Shown here in pieces: positions 45,207 through 54,766 of a DNA stretch of 64,000 bases. A program made the position numbers and the translations under genes. Location: assembly GCA_025041195.1 (NCBI GenBank), contig JAKCFM010000001.1, positions 1,860,001-1,924,000 of the forward strand. The letters are read 5' to 3'. Numbering within the stretch: position 1 is the stretch's first letter; every line of letters begins with the position of its first letter. The notes below the pieces were generated by a model, which was given only the letters and a program-made list of their open reading frames with translations, did no database searches and was not told the DNA's origin. The stretch comes from Halobacteriales archaeon YIM A00013. GTDB lineage: Archaea > Halobacteriota > Halobacteria > Halobacteriales > Haloarculaceae.

Positions 45207-45947
45207 ATGTGTACGAAACAGACCTGTGTGATAACCGGTGGATCTCGCGGGATTGGCCGTGGGATTGCAATTGAGCTCGGCAACCGTGGTGCGAACGTCG
45301 TTGTGAACTATCGCTCTTCAGATGGGGCGGCACAGGAGGTGGTCGAAACAGTCGAAACGGCTGGCGGGAGCGCGATTGCTTTGCAGGCAGATGTGGCGGA
45401 CTATGATGCGGTCGAATCGATGTGTGAGGAGATTAACAGCGCATTCGGGAGCGTTGATGTGCTGGTGAACAACGCGGGGATCACGCTCGATCGAAAGTTT
45501 AGCAACATGTCTCGCTCGGAGTGGGAGGCGGTCATTGACGTGAATCTGACTGGTGTATTCAACTGCACTCACTGTTTGTTCGACGATCTCCGGGCTGCAA
45601 ACCACGGGCGACTGATCAACATCTCTTCGGTGGTTGGTCAACAGGGGAACTACGGGCAGGCAAACTACGCCACGACGAAAAGCGGACTGTTCGGATTCAC
45701 ACGGACGCTCGCACTCGAAATGGCCGAGTCGGGCTCGACGGCCAACTGCATTGCGCCGGGGTTTGTGGAGACCGATATGCTTGAGACCGTCCCAGAACGG
45801 GTGAGAGATCACATTCTCGAACGAATTCCACTCGATCGGTTCGCGACGGTCGATGATGTGACGGGGATCGTCCGGTTTCTGGCCAGTCCGGAGTCGAGTT
45901 ATATGACGGGACAGGTGCTCGCGGTGAACGGTGGCATGGAGTGGTGA
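45207..45947 (+). CDS. phaB: Acetoacetyl-CoA reductase / 3-oxoacyl reductase (SDR family)
   Basis: 246 residues of the short-chain dehydrogenase family. NADP-binding GGSRGIGRGIAIELG, the NNAG motif, active-site Ser (ISSVVGQQGNYG), Tyr and Lys (QANYATTKSGLFG) are present. It reduces acetoacetyl-CoA to (R)-3-hydroxybutyryl-CoA, supplying PhaC. FabG function cannot be excluded, but haloarchaea lack a normal fatty-acid synthase, and the gene sits next to phaRPEC. Confidence 0.88.
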   Translation: MCTKQTCVITGGSRGIGRGIAIELGNRGANVVVNYRSSDGAAQEVVETVETAGGSAIALQADVADYDAVESMCEEINSAFGSVDVLVNNAGITLDRKFSNMSRSEWEAVIDVNLTGVFNCTHCLFDDLRAANHGRLINISSVVGQQGNYGQANYATTKSGLFGFTRTLALEMAESGSTANCIAPGFVETDMLETVPERVRDHILERIPLDRFATVDDVTGIVRFLASPESSYMTGQVLAVNGGMEW

Positions 45948-45983
45948 GCCTCCTTGCGAGACTCAGTCGGCTTGTGCAGCCGC

Positions 45984-46172
45984 TCAACTGGCAAGCCATC
46001 GTCGGAGCAGTGTGCTACAGGCGACGGTGAGCAGTCCGACACCGATTGCGACGGTGAACAGGACGGTGAGATCGATCGATTCGCCGGTTATAAGAACGAA
46101 TCCTTGTGCGAGCACGAGAAACGAGAGCCCACCGATCACTCCCCAGAGCACGGTCGATTGCGACCCTGTCAT
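45984..46172 (-). CDS. Small two-helix membrane protein
   Basis: 62 residues from ATG 46172, with two predicted helices (VLWGVIGGLSFLVLAQGFVL and LFTVAIGVGLLTVACSTLL) and a basic end. It looks like the small haloarchaeal membrane proteins that sit alone between housekeeping genes. Function unknown. Longer in-frame starts would add arginine-rich, non-hydrophobic sequence, so they were rejected. Confidence 0.62.
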   Translation of the reverse strand: MTGSQSTVLWGVIGGLSFLVLAQGFVLITGESIDLTVLFTVAIGVGLLTVACSTLLRRWLAS

Positions 46173-46201
46173 ACGTCCTAGCAGCCGATACGGGCACAAA
46201 A

Positions 46202-46840
46202 TCACTCGGATTGGAACTGGAGTCGCTCGAGTGCGTCGAGATCCCGAGGCGTGTTGACGTTGATACACGTTCGGCAGTTACCGGTCGTTTGGATCGTTTC
46301 TGGGTCGATTATGGTCAGGTCGAGCGCATCGACCAGGGCGCTAACCGCCTGACGATCACGCCGGTTACAGCGTTCGAGTGCCCGGTTGAGCGGAGTCAGT
46401 CGGTAGACGCCGTGAAGCGGCTGTAGCCGGCCGGTTCTATCACAGGCGATGGCGCCATCGCCACTGCCTGACCGATCGAACAACCGCGCAATCACCGACG
46501 GATCGAGACACGGCATGTCACATCCCGTTACGAACGCGCGATCGGCCCCAACAGATTCCGCGGTCCGAACGGCACGCGCAATCCCAGAGAGCGGTCCCTG
46601 ATCCGGTCGTGCATCGTGGGCGAACGTCACCGAGACCGATGGCGTCCCGAGCGCAGTCGCAATTGGTGGCGCCTGTGAGTGTCGGCAGTTGATCACCACC
46701 CGTGAAACGACGCGTGCGAGCCGCTGGACGATACGACGGATCATCGGCACGCCCGCCACTGGGACGGTCGCTTTCTCAGTGGAACCGAACCGACGCGATC
46801 GCCCGCCAGCGATTACGAGTGCGCATCGCGTTTTGGGCAT
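46202..46840 (-). CDS. mobA: Molybdenum cofactor guanylyltransferase-like protein
   Basis: 212 residues. LVIAGGRSRRFGSTEKATVPVAGVPMI is the nucleotidyltransferase signature (with R..FG..K), and TGCDMPCLDPSVIARLF carries the metal-binding Asp. MobA attaches GMP to molybdopterin. The MoaE fusion at 21.4 kb belongs to the same pathway. The same family includes other NTP transferases, so the substrate assignment is not certain. Confidence 0.85.
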   Translation of the reverse strand: MPKTRCALVIAGGRSRRFGSTEKATVPVAGVPMIRRIVQRLARVVSRVVINCRHSQAPPIATALGTPSVSVTFAHDARPDQGPLSGIARAVRTAESVGADRAFVTGCDMPCLDPSVIARLFDRSGSGDGAIACDRTGRLQPLHGVYRLTPLNRALERCNRRDRQAVSALVDALDLTIIDPETIQTTGNCRTCINVNTPRDLDALERLQFQSE

Positions 46841-46878
46841 ACTCGACAGTTTGGCTCCACCCCAAAAGCGAGCCGGGC

Positions 46879-48216
46879 TCAGGCCAGATCCGCCGCAGGA
46901 ACCTTCATATATTCTCTGAGCAGCACCGTCGCGTAGGATCCGTTGGGCAACGAGAACTCGAACGATACCGCCGACGGATCGTCATCGACCGCATCGATCG
47001 ACACCGTACTTTGTAGCAGTAGTGGCCGCCGGGTGCCGGTAGAGCCGAACTGACCCGTGCCATCGAACGATTCGGGCGTTAGCCCTTCGCCTTCGAGGAC
47101 GGCTCGTTCGATCTCTCCCGGCGTTTTCTCACCGAGTTCCGTCTCGGTGCCGACGAGGGGCGCGGTGACGAACGCACGGCCGCGCTCACAATGGCGTCTA
47201 ATGGTTGGAACGCGGGCCTCTGTGACGCGCTGTGTATGATCTGGGTCCGGACGGCCGTGGTCGTCGGTGAAACAGACAACGTCACCGGCAACCGGCCGGT
47301 CGAACGGCAAGCCGGCCGCCAGTCGCTTCGAGCACATTTGATTGAACAGATACGACTGCGCAGCGTGGACGAACAGCGCCTGAATATTCGACGGAACGGC
47401 CGTGAGTGCCGTCTTAAATCGTGTTTGCCCCGTCGCGTCGGTTTCGAGAAGCCGCTGTGCGATCGCCCGTTCGTAGCCGAGATGCGACGGGAATTGATCG
47501 AGCGCTCCCGCCCAGTCGTGTGTTTCGGCGACGTACTCGCGTGCGCGACGGGTGGCGGGTGGCTCCTTTGGCGATGGATTACCCAGATACGCGAGGACGG
47601 CCCCTTCGAAATCGCCACGGACGATCGCCAGTCCTACCTCGTGGGTCACCGGCCGGATTGTGCCGAACCGCTGGGGACCGAAGACGTTTGGGACGCCGAT
47701 TGTGGGCGGTTGCTGTTCGGCAAACGACGCCAGCTCCGTGGTGGTCTCCTCACAGCGCTCGCGTGCATCGGCTATGGCCTCGCGAACGACGATCGAAAAG
47801 TCGTTGCCGTTGTGGTCACCAAACAGCACTGGTCGACCAGCCCGGCCAAGAAGGTCGATCTCGGCGCCGGTCACCGACGGCAGTGACTCGCGGTCGCAAT
47901 TTTTGATGGAAAATCGCTGGGTGGTGACTGCGCGCTTGTCTTTCGTTCCGGCCCAGGTGATGCGCTCTCGGCTGATCCCAAGCCGATTGGCCAGCTCACT
48001 CGCAAAGCCGTTGGTGTCGCGGTTGGTCAGCGTCGCCCGAAACACGAGTGCCGAATAATCGCCCGGATCCGCATCGAGTGGTTCAAGCTCGCGAACCGAC
48101 CGCTCTCGAACGGCAAAATCCGCGGGTGCATCGCGGAGCACGCCGCCGATTCCCGGCGTCTCCGAGACGTATCGGTCGATGCCGATCGCCCGCTCAAACG
48201 GCGGTGACGCCGTCAT
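46879..48216 (-). CDS. truD: tRNA pseudouridine synthase D
   Basis: 445 residues, as expected for archaeal TruD. The catalytic Asp is in AGTKDKRAVTTQRFSI; other blocks are GNDFSIVVRE, NVFGPQRFGTIRPVTHEVG and FVHAAQSYLFNQMCSKRL. It forms pseudouridine 13 in tRNA. Pth2 follows downstream on the same strand order beyond an intervening plus-strand gene, a grouping known in archaea. Confidence 0.95.
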   Translation of the reverse strand: MTASPPFERAIGIDRYVSETPGIGGVLRDAPADFAVRERSVRELEPLDADPGDYSALVFRATLTNRDTNGFASELANRLGISRERITWAGTKDKRAVTTQRFSIKNCDRESLPSVTGAEIDLLGRAGRPVLFGDHNGNDFSIVVREAIADARERCEETTTELASFAEQQPPTIGVPNVFGPQRFGTIRPVTHEVGLAIVRGDFEGAVLAYLGNPSPKEPPATRRAREYVAETHDWAGALDQFPSHLGYERAIAQRLLETDATGQTRFKTALTAVPSNIQALFVHAAQSYLFNQMCSKRLAAGLPFDRPVAGDVVCFTDDHGRPDPDHTQRVTEARVPTIRRHCERGRAFVTAPLVGTETELGEKTPGEIERAVLEGEGLTPESFDGTGQFGSTGTRRPLLLQSTVSIDAVDDDPSAVSFEFSLPNGSYATVLLREYMKVPAADLA

Positions 48217-48499
48217 CTGTGTTCACTCCGTCGTTGCATGCGCTGGGCTACGATGGTCGTGCCCAATAATGACTGGATCGAGAGTGAGGCTCTCAGCAGC
48301 CAATCATGACAGTCAAGCGGCCGTAAATCAGTATGACTGGATTTTTTTACTGTGGACACCGTCCTAGCAGGACGGGCGCCCAGCGACGACACACGCGGAA
48401 TCCAACCGGATAAATAATACCGTTGCGGTCCGAACATCCCCCAACTCCGCACCGACCCGGAACGATTCGTCCCCTGGGCATCCTCTGGACTACCTGGAA
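48217..48499. other. Divergent intergenic region with hairpins and a T-run
   Basis: The sequence between truD and the DUF7282 gene holds two copies of ATGACTGGAT (48269-48278 and 48333-48342), a short hairpin GAGAG/CTCTC (48280-48294), a run of seven T (48342-48348), and the perfect hairpin CCGTCCT-AGC-AGGACGG (48359-48375). A plus-strand TATA-like ATAAATAAT lies at about 48411-48419. These could belong to a small untranslated RNA ending at the T-run; no RNA family was recognised. Confidence 0.45.
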
Positions 48500-49393
48500 A
48501 TGAGATACAATCTAACTGAAACCCACATCGCAGGTATCGCAGCTGCCGTGCTTGCAATCATCATTATCGTCGTCGCCGTGGTGTTGATGAGCGTGGCCAA
48601 GCCACCGGACAATTCGTCTGGAACGTACTCACCAACGAGTGCCGGCGTCGAAACGACTGAGCACAACTCGATACCAGTGCATACGGCGCCATCGGACACG
48701 GCCACGCCAACCGAGACGCCCACGACACATCCATCACCGGACGTAAACGGGGGGATAAATCCACAACACGTTGAAATAACGCAACTGAATGAGTGTACGG
48801 CTGATATCTCCACAGCCAACTACACCATCAAAAACTCGAACCCCGATCCGGTGACGATCACCTACAGTCTCCACTCCAGTGGGGCAGATCCGACGGAAGT
48901 GACCGTTGCAGGCTCCAGTTCGAAGACGATCACGGTTGCGCCGGCCGGACACGGCGATGAGCTGATGGTCGTCATTCCGGGCACTGACGCCGATCCACGG
49001 ACGTTCGCAATGCCAACGGCCTGTGATAACGAGGCACAGGCGTCGGTCAGCTTCGCCGACCAGCAAAGCGACGGTTCGGTGATCGAGTTCGAGAACGTTG
49101 CCATGCCACAGGGTGGCTTTTTCGTCCTCGAAGGCGGCGAAAAACGGATCCAATCAGATTACGTCGATCCACGGGAGGGCGGCCCGATGACGCTCACAAT
49201 GTCCTCAAATCCGTTGACGAAGACGACGGAACTCACCGTGACCTTATATCAGGACACCAATGAGAACGGCGAGTACGATCCGACTGTTGATCTTCCGTAC
49301 AAAACGAACGGCGAGGTCGTCAGTAGTTCGGCAACGATTACGGTCAAAGGATCCGCCTCGCCAACACCAACGACAACGGTCGCCGGTTCCTGA
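48500..49393 (+). CDS. Membrane-anchored protein with DUF7282-like domain
   Basis: 297 residues. The N-terminal helix GIAAAVLAIIIIVVAVVLM anchors the protein, followed by a Thr/Ser/Pro linker (about 35-80) that is probably glycosylated outside. A beta-rich region follows (about 85-180), then VSFADQQSDGSVIEFENVAM and GGFFVLEGGEK, the conserved part of the haloarchaeal DUF7282 domain, and a second Thr/Ser-rich C-terminus. There is no sorting signal. Function is unknown. It lies between truD and pth2. Confidence 0.75.
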   Translation: MRYNLTETHIAGIAAAVLAIIIIVVAVVLMSVAKPPDNSSGTYSPTSAGVETTEHNSIPVHTAPSDTATPTETPTTHPSPDVNGGINPQHVEITQLNECTADISTANYTIKNSNPDPVTITYSLHSSGADPTEVTVAGSSSKTITVAPAGHGDELMVVIPGTDADPRTFAMPTACDNEAQASVSFADQQSDGSVIEFENVAMPQGGFFVLEGGEKRIQSDYVDPREGGPMTLTMSSNPLTKTTELTVTLYQDTNENGEYDPTVDLPYKTNGEVVSSSATITVKGSASPTPTTTVAGS

Positions 49394-49732
49394 TCAGTAG
49401 AGCGAAAGGCCGCCAGTTACGCGGTCTACTTGCTCGTCACGGCCAGGGCCGACGGCGAGTGTGGTAACGGTGTTCGGTTCAAGCTGCGTGTGGCCGGCGT
49501 CACGGACGATTGCGTGGGTGATCCCGTGCTGTCGTGCCACATCTGCCAGCTCGAACAGCGTACGCTTGCTGTCTGCTTTGAGAACAACTTTCTTTTGTCC
49601 GTTTCCTTTCCAGGCCGTTCGAGTCTTTCTGTCGGCGTCCTCGTACGCAGACAGCGAAGCGTGTGCCACCTGTGCGGCAAGCTTTCCCCGGCTCATGCCG
49701 AGATCCGTCCGTGCAACGATTGCCTGTTTCAT
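49394..49732 (-). CDS. pth2: Peptidyl-tRNA hydrolase, Pth2 type
   Basis: 112 residues from ATG 49732; longer starts were rejected because [20 protein letters not shown] is the family N-terminus. Motifs include [37 protein letters not shown] and a C-terminal [16 protein letters not shown]. It releases tRNA from stalled peptidyl-tRNA. Its start is 83 bases from the dcd start, in a divergent arrangement. Confidence 0.96.
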   Translation of the reverse strand: MKQAIVARTDLGMSRGKLAAQVAHASLSAYEDADRKTRTAWKGNGQKKVVLKADSKRTLFELADVARQHGITHAIVRDAGHTQLEPNTVTTLAVGPGRDEQVDRVTGGLSLY

Positions 49733-49814
49733 GCTCAATTGGAGACACCGCTGTGATAAGGGGTTGACGCCACGATTCGTGGCCTTTTTAGGGAATTGCG
49801 ACCCCCGAACTAGT

Positions 49815-50402
49815 ATGATTCTCTCCGACCGAGACATCCTCGATCGCCTCGAAGCCGGCGATCTGGTGATTGAGCCGATCGACGATCCGGAGCTGCAGAT
49901 TCAGCCCGCAAGCGTCGATCTCCGGCTTGGCCGCGAGTTCCTCGAGTTCCAGCGAACGAACATTCCGTGTATTCATCCGACGAGCGAGAGCGAAGTCGCC
50001 GAATACGTCGAGGAGACAACCGTCAATGACGACGAAGAGTTCATTCTCCATCCGGGCGATTTCGTTCTCGGCACGACTCGCGAACGGGTTGCGATCCCGG
50101 ACGATCTCATCGCTCATGTCGAGGGTCGCTCCTCGCTTGGGCGACTCGCCATCGTCGTCCACGCGACGGCAGGGCTCTGTGATCCAGGGTTTGAGGGGCG
50201 AATTACGTTGGAACTTTCAAATCTCGGTGCCGCACCGGTCTCACTGACGCCGGGAATGCGGATCTCACAGCTGACGTTCACGGCACTCAGCTCGCCAGCC
50301 GACAGACCGTACGGGACGGAGCGCGGCTCGAAATATCAGCACCAGGACGGCCCGCAAGCCTCTCGCATCCAGGGTGACCGCGAGTTCGGAGGTGAGCAAT
50401 GA
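49815..50402 (+). CDS. dcd: dCTP deaminase
   Basis: 195 residues. [35 protein letters not shown], the active-site [18 protein letters not shown] and [16 protein letters not shown], and the C-terminal [16 protein letters not shown] are typical Dcd features. It deaminates dCTP to dUTP for dTTP synthesis. The thiR gene begins 1 base after the stop, on the same strand. Confidence 0.95.
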   Translation: MILSDRDILDRLEAGDLVIEPIDDPELQIQPASVDLRLGREFLEFQRTNIPCIHPTSESEVAEYVEETTVNDDEEFILHPGDFVLGTTRERVAIPDDLIAHVEGRSSLGRLAIVVHATAGLCDPGFEGRITLELSNLGAAPVSLTPGMRISQLTFTALSSPADRPYGTERGSKYQHQDGPQASRIQGDREFGGEQ

Positions 50403-50403
50403 G

Positions 50404-51303
50404 ATGCGGTTCATCGAGGAGATCGTTGTCGAGGAGTTTTTGCCCACCGTCCGCTCAATGCTGGCCGCAGAGCTCAGAGCACAGGGACTGACCCAGACGG
50501 ACGTTGCAGAAGTGCTCGGAATTAGCCAGTCGGCCGTCTCGAAATACGCACACGGCGACGTCGAGCGGAATGACGCGGTGTTGGGCCATCCCCGCGTCGA
50601 ATCGCTCGTGAGCGACCTCGGCGCGGGACTGGCAAACGAGGAGATCAGTCAGGTACAGGCACTCATCGAGATCGAGGTGTGTATCCGACAGCTCGAACGG
50701 GGCGGCGTCCTCGCCCAACTCCACGAAGCTGCCGTTCCGGAGCTGGCCTCCCACGAGGGCCCGTTCGACGTTCACGACGCAGAAAGCCGGCTGCGAGCGA
50801 GCGAACGAACGCTTGGCTCAGTGCGACGGGGTCTACGGCTGTTAGAACAGACCAGTGGGATTGCGACGCTTATCCCCGCCGTCGGATCGAATCTGGTCGA
50901 ATGTCTTCCTGACGCCGATGGAATTGAAGATGTAGCAGGGGTCCCCGGTCGAATTCTCGACGTGAAAGGCCGCGTGACGGTGCCGGCCGACCCCGAGTAC
51001 GGTGCCAGCGGCCACGTTGCATCCGTGTTACTCGCCTGTCGACAGGAGAATCCAGCCGTTCGCGCAACGCTCAACGTCGCGTACTCGCCCGAAACGATTG
51101 CCCAGCTTGAGGATGATGGCCTCGAATGCGTCGAATTTGATCCCGAGCGAGCGCTCGCAGCTGCGATCGAGCCCGTGTTGTCCGACAGCACCGACGTCCT
51201 CTATCAGACCGGAGCGATGGGAATCGAGCCCGTCGTCTATCTCCTCGGTCCAGACGCCCCAACCGTCAGTTCGCGAGCGAAAGCAATCCTCGAAAACGGG
51301 TGA
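50404..51303 (+). CDS. thiR: ThiR-type regulator: HTH fused to ThiN domain
   Basis: 299 residues from ATG 50404. Residues 20-65 hold an HTH (LTQTDVAEVLGISQSAVSKY). The C-terminal half (about 125-299) is ThiN, seen in GIATLIPAVGSNLVECLPDA, VKGRVTVPADPEYGASGHVA and VLYQTGAMGIEPVVYLLGPD. In archaea, ThiN alone is a thiamine-phosphate synthase, and the HTH-ThiN fusion is the ThiR repressor that senses thiamine pathway compounds. It probably controls thi genes such as thiL at 26.0 kb, which is inference. Confidence 0.87.
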   Translation: MRFIEEIVVEEFLPTVRSMLAAELRAQGLTQTDVAEVLGISQSAVSKYAHGDVERNDAVLGHPRVESLVSDLGAGLANEEISQVQALIEIEVCIRQLERGGVLAQLHEAAVPELASHEGPFDVHDAESRLRASERTLGSVRRGLRLLEQTSGIATLIPAVGSNLVECLPDADGIEDVAGVPGRILDVKGRVTVPADPEYGASGHVASVLLACRQENPAVRATLNVAYSPETIAQLEDDGLECVEFDPERALAAAIEPVLSDSTDVLYQTGAMGIEPVVYLLGPDAPTVSSRAKAILENG

Positions 51304-51412
51304 GCAATTTAAACGTGGGATAAACGCCGTCCGAATGGTGGAATTTCGATCGAACAGCCGGGGTTCTGCACGAAAGATAATCCTTTTGAGCATAGCTATG
51401 AAATCCACGAGT

Positions 51413-52546
51413 ATGCCTGAGGAACTGAAAAAGGGGCTAGAGGGTGTGCTCGTCGCTGAATCTGAACTGAGTTTCATCGACGGCAATGCGGGACAACTCA
51501 TCTATCGGGGCTACTCGATCGACGATCTCGCCCGAGACGCCAGCTACGAAGAGGTGTTGTATCTCCTCTGGCACGGCGCGCTCCCCACACGAGCGGAGCT
51601 TGATTCGTTTTCTGATGCGATGGCCACAGAGCGTGCCATCGATGATGGACTGCTGGAGACGATCGAGACGCTCGCAGCCGCGGACGAAGAGCCAATGGCT
51701 GCGCTCCGGACGATCGTCTCGGCACTGTCTGCAAGCGACGTGAACGACGTGAATCCAACCGACCATGATGCGAATCTCGAAAAAGGGATCCGTATTACGG
51801 CGAAGATGCCAACTGCGTTTGCGGCGTTCGTTCGGCTCCGAGACGGGAACGAGCCCGTTGAACCGCGGACGGATCTCTCACACGCGGCGAATTTCCTCTA
51901 CATGCTCAACGGCGACGCTCCCGACGACGTGCTCGCCGAAACGTTCGATATGGCGCTCGTCTTGCACGCTGATCACGGACTCAACGCCTCGACGTTCGGC
52001 GCTACGGTCACCGCATCAACGCTCGCCGATCTCCACAGCGCGATCACGACCGCTGTTGGCACGTTGAGCGGCTCGCTCCACGGCGGCGCGAATCAGGACG
52101 TCATGGCAATGTTGAAAGAGGTCGATGCCAGCGAGAAAGACCCGACGACGTGGGTCGAAGACGCACTCGACGCGGGCCGGCGGATCCCTGGATTCGGCCA
52201 CCGAGTCTATCAGGTCAAAGATCCACGTGCACGAATCCTCAGCGAGCGCTCTGAGGAGCTCGGTGAGGCCGCTGGCGACACGCGCTGGTATGAGTACAGT
52301 GAGGCGATCGAATCGTACGTCAACGACGAAAAAGGGCTCGCGCCAAACGTCGATTTCTACTCCGCCTCAACCTACTACCAGATGGGAATTCCAATCGATA
52401 CGTACACGCCGATCTTCGCGCTCTCTCGCGTCGGTGGATGGATCGCGCACGTTCTGGAGCAGTATGACGACAATCGTCTCATCCGCCCACGGGCGCGCTA
52501 TGTTGGAAACGAGCCGCGGGAGTTCCCCCAGATCGACGACCGATAA
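51413..52546 (+). CDS. gltA: Citrate synthase
   Basis: 377 residues from ATG 51413 (MPEELKKGLEGVLVAESELS, the usual start; an ATG 15 bases upstream is also possible). Catalytic residues sit in VLHADHGLNASTFGATVTAS, GSLHGGANQDVMAML, and PGFGHRVYQVKDPRA; the C-terminal Arg lies in LIRPRARYVG. It condenses acetyl-CoA with oxaloacetate. Together with mdh at 36.6 kb it covers two TCA steps. Confidence 0.96.
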   Translation: MPEELKKGLEGVLVAESELSFIDGNAGQLIYRGYSIDDLARDASYEEVLYLLWHGALPTRAELDSFSDAMATERAIDDGLLETIETLAAADEEPMAALRTIVSALSASDVNDVNPTDHDANLEKGIRITAKMPTAFAAFVRLRDGNEPVEPRTDLSHAANFLYMLNGDAPDDVLAETFDMALVLHADHGLNASTFGATVTASTLADLHSAITTAVGTLSGSLHGGANQDVMAMLKEVDASEKDPTTWVEDALDAGRRIPGFGHRVYQVKDPRARILSERSEELGEAAGDTRWYEYSEAIESYVNDEKGLAPNVDFYSASTYYQMGIPIDTYTPIFALSRVGGWIAHVLEQYDDNRLIRPRARYVGNEPREFPQIDDR

Positions 52547-52825
52547 CACCACACACCATCTTAGTTACGTGTTGTTCTGTGGAAAACCAGGCCAAGCAGG
52601 AGCCGTGCGTGCTGCTCACGGTAGGTCTATCATAAAATAAATGTAAATGAGAAATGTAAAATTTCAATATTTGAATATCGGCGAGCCAGCACCCGACAGG
52701 ATCACTTTCACTTTCACCACGGAAGAGGGGTATTTATGGTCAATCAGACAGATGGGTAACTGTCACACGCTCCATCTCCCCTTTTGGAGCGTTACCCCTA
52801 ACCCCGAGCCTGGGCTATCCGGCGT
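52547..52825. other. Intergenic region, AT-rich
   Basis: AAATGTAAA-type repeats around 52639-52660, a small inverted repeat TCAA-TAT-TTGA (52664-52674), and a plus-strand TATA-like TATTTATGG at about 52731-52739. No gene was identified. It contains the promoter of the threonine ammonia-lyase gene. Confidence 0.45.
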
Positions 52826-54037
52826 ATGCTTACGTACGACGACGTGGTTGTGGCGCGCGAGCGGATCGAGGGGGAGATTCGACGGACACCGATCGAGCAT
52901 TCGAGAACGTTTTCGGAGCGTTCGGGCGCGGACGTTCGGTGCAAACTCGAACTGTTCCAGCGCACTGGCGCGTTCAAGCTTCGGGGGGCGACCAATCGTA
53001 TCGCCACGATGGACGATGACGAGCGAGCCGCAGGCGTTGTGACAGCCAGTGCTGGCAACCACGCACAGGGGGTGGCGCTTGCTGCCAGCCGGGCTGGCGT
53101 CGACGCGACGGTCGTCATGCCAGAACACGCACCGATCTCGAAGATCGAAGCGACGGAGGGCTACGGCGCAGACGTTGTGCTCCACGGAGCGGATTATGAC
53201 GCGGCTGCAGAACACGCCCACGCGATCGAGCGCGACCAACAGCGGACGTATCTTCACGCGTTTGACGATCCAGCGGTGATGGCCGGACAGGGAACCGTCG
53301 GCCTTGAGATCGTTGAGGACTGTCCAGAAGTCGAGACTGTTGTGGTGCCAATCGGTGGTGGTGGGCTGATCGCAGGGATCGCGACGGCCGTCCAGGGACT
53401 TGATCCGGACGTCCGGGTCGTTGGCGTCCAGGCTGCCGGCGCGCCAAGCGCCGTTGAGGCGATCCAACAGGATCGCGTTGTCGAGCTTGAAGCAGTCGAT
53501 ACAATTGCTGACGGCATTGCAACGCGTGCAATCGGATCGACACCGTACGAGGTCATTCGCGAGCGCGTGGATACTGTGGTTCCCGTCTCCGATTCTGCGA
53601 TCGCACAGGCGATCTCACTGCTCGTTGAGCGCTCGAAGGTGGTGGTCGAAGGAGCGGGTGCGACGCCGATCGCTGCGTTGCTTACCGAGGCGTTTGATTT
53701 CGAGGAGGACGAGACGATCGTCCCCGTGCTCAGCGGTGGCAATATCGATCCGAACGTCCTGACGACGGTTTTGATGCGAGGACTCGTCCACAGCGGGCGC
53801 TACGTCAAACTCCGGACCGTGCTGAAAGACCGACCGGGAGCGCTCACCGAACTCACCACGATCATTGCCGAGAACCGTGCGAACGTATATGCCATTCAAC
53901 ACGACCGCACGGCGCGAAACATTGGGATGGAATCTGCCGAAGTGGTGTTAGATCTTGAAACCCGCGGACAAGAGCACGTCGCGGAGCTGATCGACGAACT
54001 CGAGGCCTCGGGCTACCCGATCGAGTTGCTCTTGTGA
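52826..54037 (+). CDS. ilvA: Threonine ammonia-lyase
   Basis: 403 residues. The PLP Lys is in RTGAFKLRGATNRI, the Gly-rich phosphate loop in VPIGGGGLIAGIAT, and VTASAGNHAQGVALAASRAG is the substrate loop. The last 70 residues (VKLRTVLKDRPGALTELTTI) form an ACT regulatory domain, so isoleucine or valine may modulate it. It deaminates threonine to 2-oxobutanoate for isoleucine synthesis. A serine/threonine dehydratase with catabolic role is an alternative. Confidence 0.93.
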   Translation: MLTYDDVVVARERIEGEIRRTPIEHSRTFSERSGADVRCKLELFQRTGAFKLRGATNRIATMDDDERAAGVVTASAGNHAQGVALAASRAGVDATVVMPEHAPISKIEATEGYGADVVLHGADYDAAAEHAHAIERDQQRTYLHAFDDPAVMAGQGTVGLEIVEDCPEVETVVVPIGGGGLIAGIATAVQGLDPDVRVVGVQAAGAPSAVEAIQQDRVVELEAVDTIADGIATRAIGSTPYEVIRERVDTVVPVSDSAIAQAISLLVERSKVVVEGAGATPIAALLTEAFDFEEDETIVPVLSGGNIDPNVLTTVLMRGLVHSGRYVKLRTVLKDRPGALTELTTIIAENRANVYAIQHDRTARNIGMESAEVVLDLETRGQEHVAELIDELEASGYPIELLL

Positions 54038-54085
54038 GCCGGTCGGGATCACGATCGTTAACACGATGCGCCCGGAGAGGGTGAC

Positions 54086-54766
54086 ATGGAATTCGATTCG
54101 TTCGTCCTAGTGGCCGCTACCGACTCGTTACGCTCGGTCGAGCGGGCACGCGAGCACGCCGATGCCATCGAGTTTCGGATGGATCTGTGCGAGAATCCGC
54201 GCGAGCAGCTCGAATCGTACGACGGCGAGCTCTCCGTTCTCGCAACGAACCGATGGAACGCAGAAGGGGGGAACGCAACAGACGATGCTGCCAGACTGGC
54301 GTTGCTGGAGTGGGCAGTCGAACAGCCAGCCGTCGCGGCGATCGATGTGGAGTTCGACGCGCTAGACGATCCTGAGTGGCGCTCGCTCGTGGCAGACGCC
54401 AGGGCTGCAGGCGTGCGCGTCGTCGTTTCAGCACACGATTTCGAGCGGACGCCATCACGGGCCGTGATGAACGAGCAACTGCACGAAGCAGGTAAACACG
54501 GCGACTGTGCGAAACTCGCCGTCACTGCCACTGACCGTCGGGATGTGCTCGATCTGCTCTCGGTCACCGAAACACGAACGGCCGCGGGTGAAACGGTCGC
54601 CACAATGGCAATGGGCGCTGTTGGACAGCACTCTCGCGCCGTTGCACCGCTGTATGGCTCACGGATTGGATACGCGCCGGTCGCTCCGGATGCTGCGACC
54701 GCGCCGGGCCAGTACACGCTCAAGACGCTTTCACAACTGGTTCGAACCCTCTCGGCCGATCACTGA
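54086..54766 (+). CDS. aroD: 3-dehydroquinate dehydratase, type I
   Basis: 226 residues. Type I motifs: VSAHDFERTPSRAVM with the catalytic His, CAKLAVTATDRRDVLDLL with the Schiff-base Lys, and VATMAMGAVGQHSRAVAPLY with SRIGYAPVAPDAA closing the barrel. It dehydrates 3-dehydroquinate in the shikimate pathway. The 3' end overlaps that of the convergent PAC2 gene by 7 bases. Confidence 0.94.
   Translation: MEFDSFVLVAATDSLRSVERAREHADAIEFRMDLCENPREQLESYDGELSVLATNRWNAEGGNATDDAARLALLEWAVEQPAVAAIDVEFDALDDPEWRSLVADARAAGVRVVVSAHDFERTPSRAVMNEQLHEAGKHGDCAKLAVTATDRRDVLDLLSVTETRTAAGETVATMAMGAVGQHSRAVAPLYGSRIGYAPVAPDAATAPGQYTLKTLSQLVRTLSADH

Noticed and set aside
48359-48375. Perfect 7-base-stem hairpin as a gene terminator
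   Set aside because: It lies between divergent genes, so no known gene ends there; kept only as part of the possible small RNA.
54739-54749. GGTTCGAACCC resembles a tRNA T-loop
   Set aside because: It lies inside the 3' end of aroD; no acceptor stem or anticodon arm can be built around it.
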